A stretch of DNA of 11,663 nt from Anaerolineae bacterium (lineage in GTDB: Bacteria; Chloroflexota; Anaerolineae; B4-G1): contig JAUWOI010000086.1 of the NCBI GenBank assembly GCA_030612185.1, forward strand, positions 1 to 11,663, given 5' to 3'. A program made the translations under genes and the position numbers. The notes under the pieces are model-generated. The model was not told the DNA's origin and ran no database searches. It saw only the letters and a list, made by a program, of their open reading frames with translations. Of the stretch, positions 1 to 5,835 are shown piece after piece (position 1 is the first letter of the stretch; the number at the start of each line of letters is the position of its first letter).

Positions 1-96
1 TTTCAGCGTCGGTGGCCTGAGATTGTCCTGAACCCTGATATGATCGGACTATCAAAACCAAAGAAAGGAGGCGTGGAAACTCAGATTATCATTTGA
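1..96 (+). CDS. C-terminal fragment of a protein carried by the left-edge insertion sequence
   Basis: An open frame enters from the left edge in frame 1 and stops with TGA at 94-96. It gives 31 residues that start FQRRWPEIVLNPDMIGLS and end GGVETQIII. The stop lies inside the inner copy of the terminal direct repeat, so this is most simply the 3' end of the last gene of the element. I do not recognise the sequence as a specific transposase or helper-ATPase tail. It overlaps the antisense glycosidase frame only in the stretch that is IS sequence. The fragment is short, so the coding call is tentative. Confidence 0.35.
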   Translation, partial: FQRRWPEIVLNPDMIGLSKPKKGGVETQIII

Positions 97-132
97 CCGA
101 ACGATGGGGCTTCACTCAGATTATCATTTGAC
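79..132 (+). repeat. 19-bp direct repeat pair in the IS terminus
   Basis: ACTCAGATTATCATTTGAC occurs at 79-97 and 114-132 without mismatch. The inner copy holds the stop codon of the plus-strand fragment. The outer copy is read by the truncated minus-strand glycosidase. Such paired internal repeats usually serve as transposase binding sites. Confidence 0.85.
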
Positions 133-1595
133 TTGACAGGGGTAGGATACGCAGGGTTGAGGGCAATAACGTGTGATGGAGGCAGACCTCCTTGTTGTAC
201 TGTCGTTTGTTGCGAAGCCCTCAATGCAAGAGGTAGGTAAACCCTCTTTGTCCATAACGATTGAAGGGTGTAATAAACGGCCCTTGGCTGCATAATATCA
301 GGATTAGTTCCATTGTCTAGAGTCCGCATAATGCCCCACCACTCTTCGTTGGCATATCCGTCAGGGTGAGCACCATTAGCATACCCACAAGTACTATGAA
401 AGGTAGAATCAGTGTCAGGGCAATCTGGATGGTCTGAGTCAGTTTGTCCGTGTTTCCCCTTCCACCATTCATCGCTGTACGCCATGATAGAACCGCCAGC
501 ACAGACGTTAGAATTAGCCACGATTTCATTCCACAAGGATTCAGCGTAGGTAGCTTGATACGGCGTTCCTATGTTTTCATATTCACCTTCATTTTGGTCA
601 TCATAAGCATCAATCCCATATTCGGTGATGACAAGAGGCTTGTCGCTAACTGCTGCATAATCGCCAAAGAGGCCGCCAAACGATGAACCTCGGTAAACTT
701 GAACGCTCCATATATCCAGGTTAGGCACCTCGGAATCACGGTTCGCGATGGTGTCGATCAGGTCAATGTCTGCAAGAGGCGTAGTTACCGGGTGGTAATT
801 GGCTCCCTCCTCGGTATGGGCGGCCTGGGCCATTTCATCAACTAAGCTGAACAAATCGTCACTGTCTCCGAACATCCATGGTGCATTCAGTTCGTTTCCG
901 ATTGCCCACATCAACACTGCAGGGTGGTTTTTGTGAATCGCTACCATCTGCGTAAACTCAGCTATGATGACTTCCCTGGCTGTTGGGTCAGAGATATTAC
1001 GAGATGGGTCCAACCAAAAGGAAGCAATCACATATATTGGCTTCACCCCGTCATCATAGGCCGCGTCAAGGAAATAGGTATGGTCGCCATCGTACTTCCA
1101 ACCCCAAAGGCGAATGGTGTTGGCACCTATCTGTCTTAGAAGCAGCAGATCACGGTTATGGATAGCACTGTAATCGGAGGTAAAATAGTCCCCGTGGGGA
1201 GGGAGGGTTTCAGGATCACCACCAATAGGTGTCGGCGCGTAGCCTACTCCCTTGATAGTAAAAGGTTCTCCGCTGACTAATATCTTCCGATCATTGATGG
1301 TGACAATAGTCATAGTGCGCGATACTGTACTGCGCGACTCTAGCGGGGTGGCTGAAGATGTCGGCAAGAGTGGAGTGATAAGTGGGGCGATAGTGGTCAT
1401 ACTATTCGTTATAGTACTGCTTGACCGGATCACTATCGTTTCAGTGGCTGAAAAGGCTGTTTCAGTATTAAGAGATGATTGCCGGTTCATTGACGATATG
1501 ACAATAATTACTACCAATGTGCCTATACAGACGATTGCTAGTAATTTCAAACTGAAGCTCAGGACTGATGAAATGTGGGAAGAAGTTATTCTCAT
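81..1595 (-). CDS. Membrane-anchored or secreted glycoside hydrolase (clan GH-A TIM barrel), 3' end replaced by an IS
   Basis: The 504-residue product starts with a hydrophobic segment (about residues 11-35) that acts as signal peptide or anchor. A Ser/Thr-rich linker follows to about residue 95, then a catalytic domain beginning near KILVSGEPFTIKGVGYAP. Clan GH-A hallmarks are visible: GANTIRLWGW (158-167), WAIGNELN with candidate acid/base E235, and VITEYG with candidate nucleophile E325. It probably cleaves a beta-glucan or similar polysaccharide outside the cell; substrate and GH family cannot be fixed from sequence alone. RVYLPLALR at 451-459 is a motif common near the C-termini of exported Chloroflexota proteins. 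Residues 487-504 are encoded by the IS terminus, so the original C-terminus is lost, though the catalytic domain looks complete. No Shine-Dalgarno precedes ATG 1595; that ATG overlaps the stop of a small upstream frame (ATGA). Confidence 0.85.
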   Translation of the reverse strand: MRITSSHISSVLSFSLKLLAIVCIGTLVVIIVISSMNRQSSLNTETAFSATETIVIRSSSTITNSMTTIAPLITPLLPTSSATPLESRSTVSRTMTIVTINDRKILVSGEPFTIKGVGYAPTPIGGDPETLPPHGDYFTSDYSAIHNRDLLLLRQIGANTIRLWGWKYDGDHTYFLDAAYDDGVKPIYVIASFWLDPSRNISDPTAREVIIAEFTQMVAIHKNHPAVLMWAIGNELNAPWMFGDSDDLFSLVDEMAQAAHTEEGANYHPVTTPLADIDLIDTIANRDSEVPNLDIWSVQVYRGSSFGGLFGDYAAVSDKPLVITEYGIDAYDDQNEGEYENIGTPYQATYAESLWNEIVANSNVCAGGSIMAYSDEWWKGKHGQTDSDHPDCPDTDSTFHSTCGYANGAHPDGYANEEWWGIMRTLDNGTNPDIMQPRAVYYTLQSLWTKRVYLPLALRASQQTTVQQGGLPPSHVIALNPAYPTPVKSNDNLSEAPSFGQMII

Positions 1596-1756
1596 AAGTG
1601 TCGCTTTTGAGAGCTAAACTCTGACGCAATCTGACAGTAGCAGGGAGTTTGTGGGATGGCAAATAGATTACGGCAGTCATCCATATTCGGATGGATGACT
1701 GCCGTAGCTTCATTGCAATAGACTTGTTGCAGAATAAGGTTTTCGACAAGTTTCAT
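1592..1756 (-). CDS. Possible small ORF (54 aa) overlapping the glycosidase start
   Basis: This minus-strand frame begins MKLVENLILQQVYCNEATA and ends SSQKRHL. Its stop overlaps the glycosidase start as ATGA at 1595-1592. Its own ATG (1756-1754) overlaps the stop of a 26-residue Cys-rich frame in the same way. A perfect 16-bp inverted repeat (1669-1706) lies inside it, which argues against a normal protein gene. It may be a leader peptide that couples translation into the glycosidase, or it may be chance. No homology is recognised. Confidence 0.25.
   Translation of the reverse strand: MKLVENLILQQVYCNEATAVIHPNMDDCRNLFAIPQTPCYCQIASEFSSQKRHL
1669..1706 (-). terminator. Perfect 16-bp inverted repeat, terminator-like or attenuator
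   Basis: TACGGCAGTCATCCAT (1669-1684) pairs perfectly with 1691-1706 around a 6-base loop. It lies between the lipoprotein gene and the glycosidase gene, both on the minus strand. On that strand it is followed by ATCTATTT, a poor U tract, so intrinsic termination would be partial. It could end the upstream operon or attenuate read-through into the glycosidase. Confidence 0.55.
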
Positions 1757-1833
1757 GGGTACCACGCCCCACAATGGGGGCAAATCTGGCGAAAAATAGG
1801 GCAAGCACACTCAAAATAGCACACTTTTTGCAT
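1753..1833 (-). CDS. Possible Cys-rich micro-ORF (26 aa), zinc-knuckle-like
   Basis: The minus-strand frame from ATG 1833 encodes MQKVCYFECACPIF followed by RQICPHCGAWYP and a stop. It holds five cysteines, including a CPxCG-like CPHCG. A GGTGGGG stretch about ten bases upstream could serve as a weak ribosome site. The sequence may be a true small zinc-binding peptide, a degraded zinc-ribbon tail of a lost gene, or chance. Its stop overlaps the next ATG (ATGA). Confidence 0.25.
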   Translation of the reverse strand: MQKVCYFECACPIFRQICPHCGAWYP

Positions 1834-1915
1834 GGTTTTCCCCACCAACTCTATTGTGCAACGACTCTAATGAGTGGAACTGCACTTCCATAGTTATTCC
1901 AGGTGAGCCAAAAAC

Positions 1916-2842
1916 TCATGGACACTGACTATATCCCTCCTGGGTCCTCCAGAACCACCCCTTTGGATCCCATGTGAACGCACATGAGTACTCGTTGATT
2001 ACCATCATATATGCTTCTTCTGCTTCTGAACACCTTCCCTGGCTTCTGAATATTTCTCCACGCACAAACCAGCTTGTGCCAACATCGTTGAGTGCCCAAT
2101 ACTCTGCCCAAAAACGATCCACCTCTGCCTGATCGTCAGGATTAGGCGTATATAGGCAATCAAATCCCTGTTTCTTAGCTTGTTGCTCTTTTGCCTGAAC
2201 GGTCCACCTTCTTTCAATCTCATTTATGCAGACTAGTGCTTTCTCATAGTCGCCTTGGTTATACCATCTAAACATCTCTTCAATCGACTCCCCTGAAGAA
2301 GTATCGCCTTCGCAGGGGAAAGGAGTATTTGTCAGTGTTGGTGTGGGCTTCGTCGGCGTTGCGATGGGTGTCTTCGTCGGCGTTGGTATAGGCGCTATCG
2401 GTGTTGCGGTGGGTATCTCCGTCGGTGTTGCAGGGGATGTTGACGTTGAAGTCGCTGTAGGCGTGAATGTAGGTGTTGGTGTATTGGTCGGTGTTGGAGT
2501 TGGAGTGATGACTTGGAAGGTGATACTACGGACTGTGCTGCCACCTTTACTGGTCACCTCAACTGTCACTGTATCGGGACCAGATGAATCGGGCGCTGTG
2601 TAGATTACAGACGGTTCTGTAGCAGATGAGAGGCTCCCTCTGGATGCTGTCCATTTAAACTGGAGATCGATTCCTGATGCTTGGATTAGCAGACTCGCTG
2701 TCTCTCCCACCAAGATCGTGCTATGTTCAACACTGATCTCGCTTACCTGGGGTGGCTCCTGCTTTGGGCCACAGGCTCCAAGTAGCCCCACCACGAAGGC
2801 GAAGCTTACCAGCAGGCCCACAACTTGATGACGCGAAAACAT
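1916..2842 (-). CDS. Lipoprotein with Ig-like domain, Thr-Pro linker and TPR-like C-terminal domain
   Basis: The 308-residue product has a type II signal peptide ending in the lipobox LGAC, with C24 as the lipidated cysteine, so it is exported and membrane-tethered. Residues about 32-111 form an Ig-like beta domain with the core [11 protein letters not shown]...YTAP...DTVTV. Residues 112-176 are a Thr-Pro-rich spacer. Residues 185-300 are helical and TPR-like ([20 protein letters not shown] and a second repeat around [19 protein letters not shown]), ending in an aromatic [10 protein letters not shown] stretch and a terminal Cys-Pro. GAGGAGGT upstream of ATG 2842 is a good ribosome site. The gene starts 29 bp after the upstream membrane-protein gene, whose product has a related Ig-like domain, so the two probably act together at the outer face. 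The function is unknown. Confidence 0.85.
   Translation of the reverse strand: MFSRHQVVGLLVSFAFVVGLLGACGPKQEPPQVSEISVEHSTILVGETASLLIQASGIDLQFKWTASRGSLSSATEPSVIYTAPDSSGPDTVTVEVTSKGGSTVRSITFQVITPTPTPTNTPTPTFTPTATSTSTSPATPTEIPTATPIAPIPTPTKTPIATPTKPTPTLTNTPFPCEGDTSSGESIEEMFRWYNQGDYEKALVCINEIERRWTVQAKEQQAKKQGFDCLYTPNPDDQAEVDRFWAEYWALNDVGTSWFVRGEIFRSQGRCSEAEEAYMMVINEYSCAFTWDPKGWFWRTQEGYSQCP
2315..2509 (-). repeat. Low-complexity Thr-Pro-coding repeat
   Basis: Imperfect hexamer-type repeats (on the plus strand GGTGTT/GGTGTA/GTCGGC variants) encode the [16 protein letters not shown] linker, residues about 112-176 of the lipoprotein. Such Pro-Thr spacers lift exported domains away from the membrane or cell wall and are very common in Chloroflexota. 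The opposite strand stays open as a Gly-Val-rich shadow frame. Confidence 0.8.
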
Positions 2843-2871
2843 CTTGCACCTCCTCTAATTATCAGTGAATT

Positions 2872-3771
2872 TTATGGTGAAGAGCGGGCTTGCACGATAT
2901 TAATGTGCAGGCCTGCATAAGATTGCCGTTTCTCGCACGCCGATTGAATCATGATCACCAAAGTATCACAGGTCCCCTCGAATGGAGCACTATACAAAGT
3001 GGCACACCCCTCTGCAGATTGCAGGGTGCCCCTAGCACTAGACCATGCGCATGGAGGATCAGTGTGCGGTAAGGTTTCCACCAGCACTTGTTCGTTGGCC
3101 ATGATCTCGACTGTATCACCAGGCTTCAAGGTCAGTGTCGTTTCATCAAGGTATCGCACAGAAAAGGTCTGGATAACTGGCGTCGGATCACCTTTTGAGC
3201 GAAACGGGGACAGCGCCGGAATATGACCAGGTACCCCAACAACTACGGAAAGGGCGATGGTTAGCAACCATAGCTTGCCGTTAGATAATGTCGATGGATG
3301 CAGCGCATCAAGCAATGAGGCAAACACCTTGATTACGGATTGGAATTTCCCATCTTTGATCTCGTTGGCAAGATCATTAACAACCGGGTTGAGATAACGC
3401 CAAACCAGGTGTGAAAGTAGCAATAGAATGATGGCCTGGCTGCCCGCGCTAGCCATTGGATGCACACAAGCTACCGGGAATCGATCTCTTACGACGAAGG
3501 CTGCTATACCCCCAATCACGAGATTGAAGAACAGTTGAATATACCCGGGTAAACCAGGGCCTCCGATTACGGGGGGTTGATTGGTATCGGTCAACTGAGC
3601 TAACTGCGCCTGCAGGTCAGCGATCTGGCCCTCCAGCCGCCGTTCCTCCTTGATGATCTGCAACGGTACGTCGGTTTCCATGACATACTTGGCTTTGCGC
3701 TCTTGGACCAGCCGCAGGTTTTCTTCCGCTTCGATCAGTTGATTGTGCAAGGATTGAACAGTGTCGCACAT
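2872..3771 (-). CDS. Three-pass membrane protein with N-terminal coiled coil and C-terminal extracellular Ig-like domain
   Basis: The 299-residue product starts with a charged coiled coil (residues 1-60; EENLRLVQERKAKYVMETDV then LQIIKEERRLEGQIADLQAQL). Three hydrophobic segments follow, at about 76-95, 111-128 and 167-184. The end is a beta-rich domain (196-293) with CAWSSARGTLQSAEG...LYSAP...DTLVI, alignable by eye with the Ig-like domain of the adjacent lipoprotein. From memory, coiled coils of this LRLxxERKxxYVxxTDVPLQxIKEERRL type head many multi-domain proteins (NACHT, TIR, caspase-like or sulfatase-modifying-factor partners) in Chloroflexota and cyanobacteria, where they seem to act as adaptors. 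Three TM segments would put the coiled coil inside and the Ig-like domain outside. It is first in an operon with the lipoprotein. No specific function is recognised and no strong ribosome site precedes ATG 3771. Confidence 0.8.
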   Translation of the reverse strand: MCDTVQSLHNQLIEAEENLRLVQERKAKYVMETDVPLQIIKEERRLEGQIADLQAQLAQLTDTNQPPVIGGPGLPGYIQLFFNLVIGGIAAFVVRDRFPVACVHPMASAGSQAIILLLLSHLVWRYLNPVVNDLANEIKDGKFQSVIKVFASLLDALHPSTLSNGKLWLLTIALSVVVGVPGHIPALSPFRSKGDPTPVIQTFSVRYLDETTLTLKPGDTVEIMANEQVLVETLPHTDPPCAWSSARGTLQSAEGCATLYSAPFEGTCDTLVIMIQSACEKRQSYAGLHINIVQARSSP

Positions 3772-3815
3772 CGAAAGGTCCGTCCAGTGTGCTCAGTTGA
3801 TAGGGGCCTATTCTG

Positions 3816-3844
3816 ATTATACCCCCATGCCAACATTTGCGCAA
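3816..3844 (-). promoter_or_regulatory. Sigma-70 type promoter for the membrane protein-lipoprotein operon
   Basis: On the minus strand a perfect TATAAT (+ strand 3816-3821) is preceded, across 17 bases, by TTGCGC (3839-3844). The -35 box is weak, matching TTG only. The implied start near 3809 leaves a leader of roughly 38 bases before ATG 3771. Confidence 0.5.
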
Positions 3845-3889
3845 ATACACAACGTCCGCTGCCTCGCTTTCTTCATCTCAAAAGTGACA

Positions 3890-4465
3890 ATGGGCCAGTC
3901 ACACCTGCGGCGCTTCGAGGCGCTGCCACTGCGCACTTACCGAGGCGGCGACTTCCGCGAGGCCGACCCCATCCTGGCCATCCAGATCGTCATCGCCAGC
4001 CGCCCCCAGACCTGTGACGAGTACCGACGGAGGCTGAAGGCCCGCGCCCAGAGGCTGGCGCACCGCGCTGCGCTTCGCTGGGCCGCCTTCGTGGAGACCC
4101 AACTCAGCTTCGTGCGCCCGTTGGACAAGCAGTACCTGGTCGTCGTCTGGTACAACCCGTTTCCCATCCAGGCCAAACGTCGCGTGCTTTCACACGAGAG
4201 ATTTCAGGAAGGAAAAAAGGAGTTGGAGCGCCGCTTCGCGTTGGTGATGAACGTGATGCGCCAGGCCGACCTGCAAGTCAGGGGGTTGAGCGACCAGGAA
4301 CTCCTGGCGGTGATGTACCGTTTCTATCACTGGTCCCTGAGCCCCCTGGGAGTTGGTGTAGTGCCCCGCGTGCTCAGCATGCAGCCCTCGCTTTACGTGG
4401 ACGTTCCCCGCACTGGCGATGCCCTGAGCCTGTCGAAGGGAGAGGATGGCAATGACGAGCACTAA
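3890..4465 (+). pseudogene. TraC-like conjugation protein, probably a 5'-truncated relic
   Basis: From about residue ILAIQIVIASRPQTCDEY onward the frame resembles the small TraC-like proteins encoded just upstream of VirB4/TraE ATPases in integrative conjugative elements. Those have an 'IQI(L/V)V.SR...(D/E)Y..RL' strand, a long helix, a YLVVVWYNP strand and a late helical SDQELLAVMYRFYHWSLSPL segment. The normal N-terminal strand region is missing or scrambled. GC content jumps near 3890, where the frame's only plausible ATG (no ribosome site) lies; the frame itself stays open upstream to 3761 through AT-richer sequence. The end reads into a common palindromic repeat (4422-4440) coding ALSLSKG. 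It overlaps the VirB4-like relic by 20 bp, the expected order for a transfer operon. Assignment is from motif recall. Confidence 0.55.
4422..4440 (+). repeat. Dispersed palindrome-type repeat inside the 3' end of the TraC-like frame
   Basis: CCCTGAGCCTGTCGAAGGG is a sequence I recognise as a frequent interspersed repeat in environmental and Chloroflexota genomes, often read in frame as LSLSKG or, on the other strand, as PFDRLR-type ends. Here it forms the C-terminal coding of the TraC-like frame, and its GAAGGG end doubles as the ribosome-site region of the next start at 4446. Confidence 0.6.
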
Positions 4466-5515
4466 GGTGCTCTCTCGACTTCGGGAGCTACTGGGAGGAG
4501 ACGAGGCAGTGCGTCAGCGTGCTGCTGAGGAGAGCCGCTGGGAGCAACTCCTGCGCTCAGGGGAGCAAACGGTCGTGGATCACCTGGCGCCGTCCGTCCT
4601 GGTCGAGGAACCCGATTGTTTCCAGGTAGGGGACGTCTGGGGGCGGACCTACTTCGTCGCCGACCTGCCGCCAGGTGTGGTGCTCAACGTGGAGACTGTG
4701 CTGCGCTTCGCCGGAGACACCTGGTGGTCGTGGTTCATCTACCCCGAGCCGGAGACCGAGATCCACCCCGCGCTGAAGCACCGCCGCACCACGTTGTACG
4801 GGGAGAACATCCTGGATGCCCGGCGGGGGGCGCTGGGCTCTTTCTCCCGCCAGGCCGAGCTGGCGGCCGTCGAGGAGGGGCTGGTCGAACTGGAACTCCG
4901 GCAGCGGACGCTGTACCAGTTGGGCTGGTATTTCGCCGTGTACGCCGAGAGCAAGGACCGGCTGCACAAGGTGTGCCAGCGACTGGAGGACTTCCTGAAA
5001 TCCCAGGGGGTCGTGTTCCACATCGCCTATCTGCAGCAGCCGCACGGGATGTACAGCCTGCTCCCCACGGGGACGGACCGGCTGCGCATCTGGCGCAACA
5101 TGACGGCTGATGCCCTGGGGGCCATGTTTCCCTTCACCAGGAAGGTGTACTATGACCCCCAAGGCTACCACTACGGCATCCACAAGTACAACGGCACCTG
5201 AGTTGTGCTCAATCCCTTCGCCCTGGAGATGGACAATGCCTCGGAGCTCGTCTTGGGGCGCCCGGGCCGGGGGAAGTCCGCCTACTTCAAGCAGCAGATC
5301 GACCTGCTGGTGACGCTGGCTCACCGGGTGTTCGTCGTGGACATTGGAGGGGGAGTACCGGGCGCTGTGTAACGACGTGGGCGGGGTGTACCTGGAGTTC
5401 TCCCGCACGGCGGAGAACCGTCTGAATATCCTGGACCTCAATCCTCTGGCGAGCGATCCGTTCGGGGCTGGGATGTCCACGCTGATGGGATTCCTGACCG
5501 TGGTCCTTCGGCAAG
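4446..5515 (+). pseudogene. virB4: VirB4/TraE-like conjugative transfer ATPase, disrupted by stop, frameshift and 3' truncation
   Basis: The first frame (4446-5201, 251 residues) is a VirB4-type N-terminal half ending FPFTRKVYYDPQGYHYG IHKYNGT. A TGA at 5199-5201 interrupts it. The same frame continues with VVLNPFALEMDNASELVLGR and the Walker A motif GRPGRGKS (about 5262-5282), then FVVDI. A 1-base shift near 5344 moves the continuation EGEYRALCNDVGGVYLEFS into another frame. Removing one G around 5344-5351 restores FVVDIEGEYRALC, the standard family sequence. Homology stops at GFLTVVL (about 5508), before Walker B and the rest of the C-terminal ATPase, where IS110 sequence begins. In intact systems this protein is the cytoplasmic energy source of type IV secretion. 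Here it cannot be functional. ATG 4446 has a nearby GGGAGAGG; ATG 4452 is the alternative start. Confidence 0.85.
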
Positions 5516-5532
5516 CTTGTATATTAAGCATG

Positions 5533-5725
5533 GGACTTCAACAACTCAATAGTGTTGCACTCTCCGTCTAAGTGGGTGTATACTTCGCCTGGGAGGGCAG
5601 GAGTGGCTATCAAAGCAAGATGAGGAGCTATTGAAGCTGCCTCTATCCTGAGATTGTCATCCTCCCCGCCCAGGAGACCCGATTAGGAACATTGGGGATC
5701 GTCTGCGGGCGATGCCCCTAATCAA
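5533..5725 (+). ncRNA. Candidate IS110 bridge RNA
   Basis: The region between the element's left end and the transposase folds into an ordered set of stems. A 5' hairpin pairs CAACA (5539-5543) with TGTTG (5553-5557). A long stem pairs 5588-5597 with 5665-5674 (CCTGGG/CCCAGG plus GGG/CCC around an A-G mismatch) and encloses an internal loop (5598-5621 and 5644-5664). That loop is capped by GAGGAGC (5622-5628) with GCT-g-CCTC (5636-5643). A second stem-loop pairs GATTAGG (5681-5687) with CCTAATC (5717-5723), with inner ATCG/CGAT. This order matches the IS621-type layout of 5' hairpin, target-binding loop and donor-binding loop. TATATT at 5520-5525 could be the -10 box completed by a -35 box when the excised ends join. 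Guide-target pairing is not proven. Confidence 0.5.
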
Positions 5726-5835
5726 GAGCAAGCTTGGGAAAAGCTATACACGCCTCTGGACCTGGGCACTGACGCCACTCGTCGCCTTTCCGTGTATTGG
5801 TTGTGGTGCACTAGACAGAAGAAAGGAGGTCTGAG

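Larger units (their letters stand above)
1..138 (+). mobile_element. Right end of an insertion sequence (IS21-like?) inserted in the glycosidase gene
   Basis: The stretch contains two perfect copies of ACTCAGATTATCATTTGAC at 79-97 and 114-132, 35 bp apart. It ends in ...TTGACA at 133-138, after which glycosidase sequence starts. Closely spaced direct repeats inside a terminus that ends in CA (TG on the other strand) are the known layout of IS21-family ends. The glycosidase frame runs from its own sequence into this terminus and stops in the outer repeat, which supports a junction at about 138. The rest of the element lies outside the window. The family assignment is inferred; the repeat pair and the gene junction are seen directly. 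Confidence 0.5.

Noticed and set aside
2343..2603. Plus-strand Gly-Val repeat protein (86 codons)
   Set aside because: It is the antisense reading of the lipoprotein Thr-Pro linker.
4557..5531. Long minus-strand open frame (324 codons) opposite the VirB4-like relic
   Set aside because: It is a Pro/Arg/Gly/His-rich shadow of GC-rich coding DNA; the plus strand carries recognisable VirB4 motifs.
16..5658. 12-base identity CCTGAGATTGTC at 16-27 and 5647-5658
   Set aside because: A few 12-base matches are expected by chance in a window this long; the flanks do not match.
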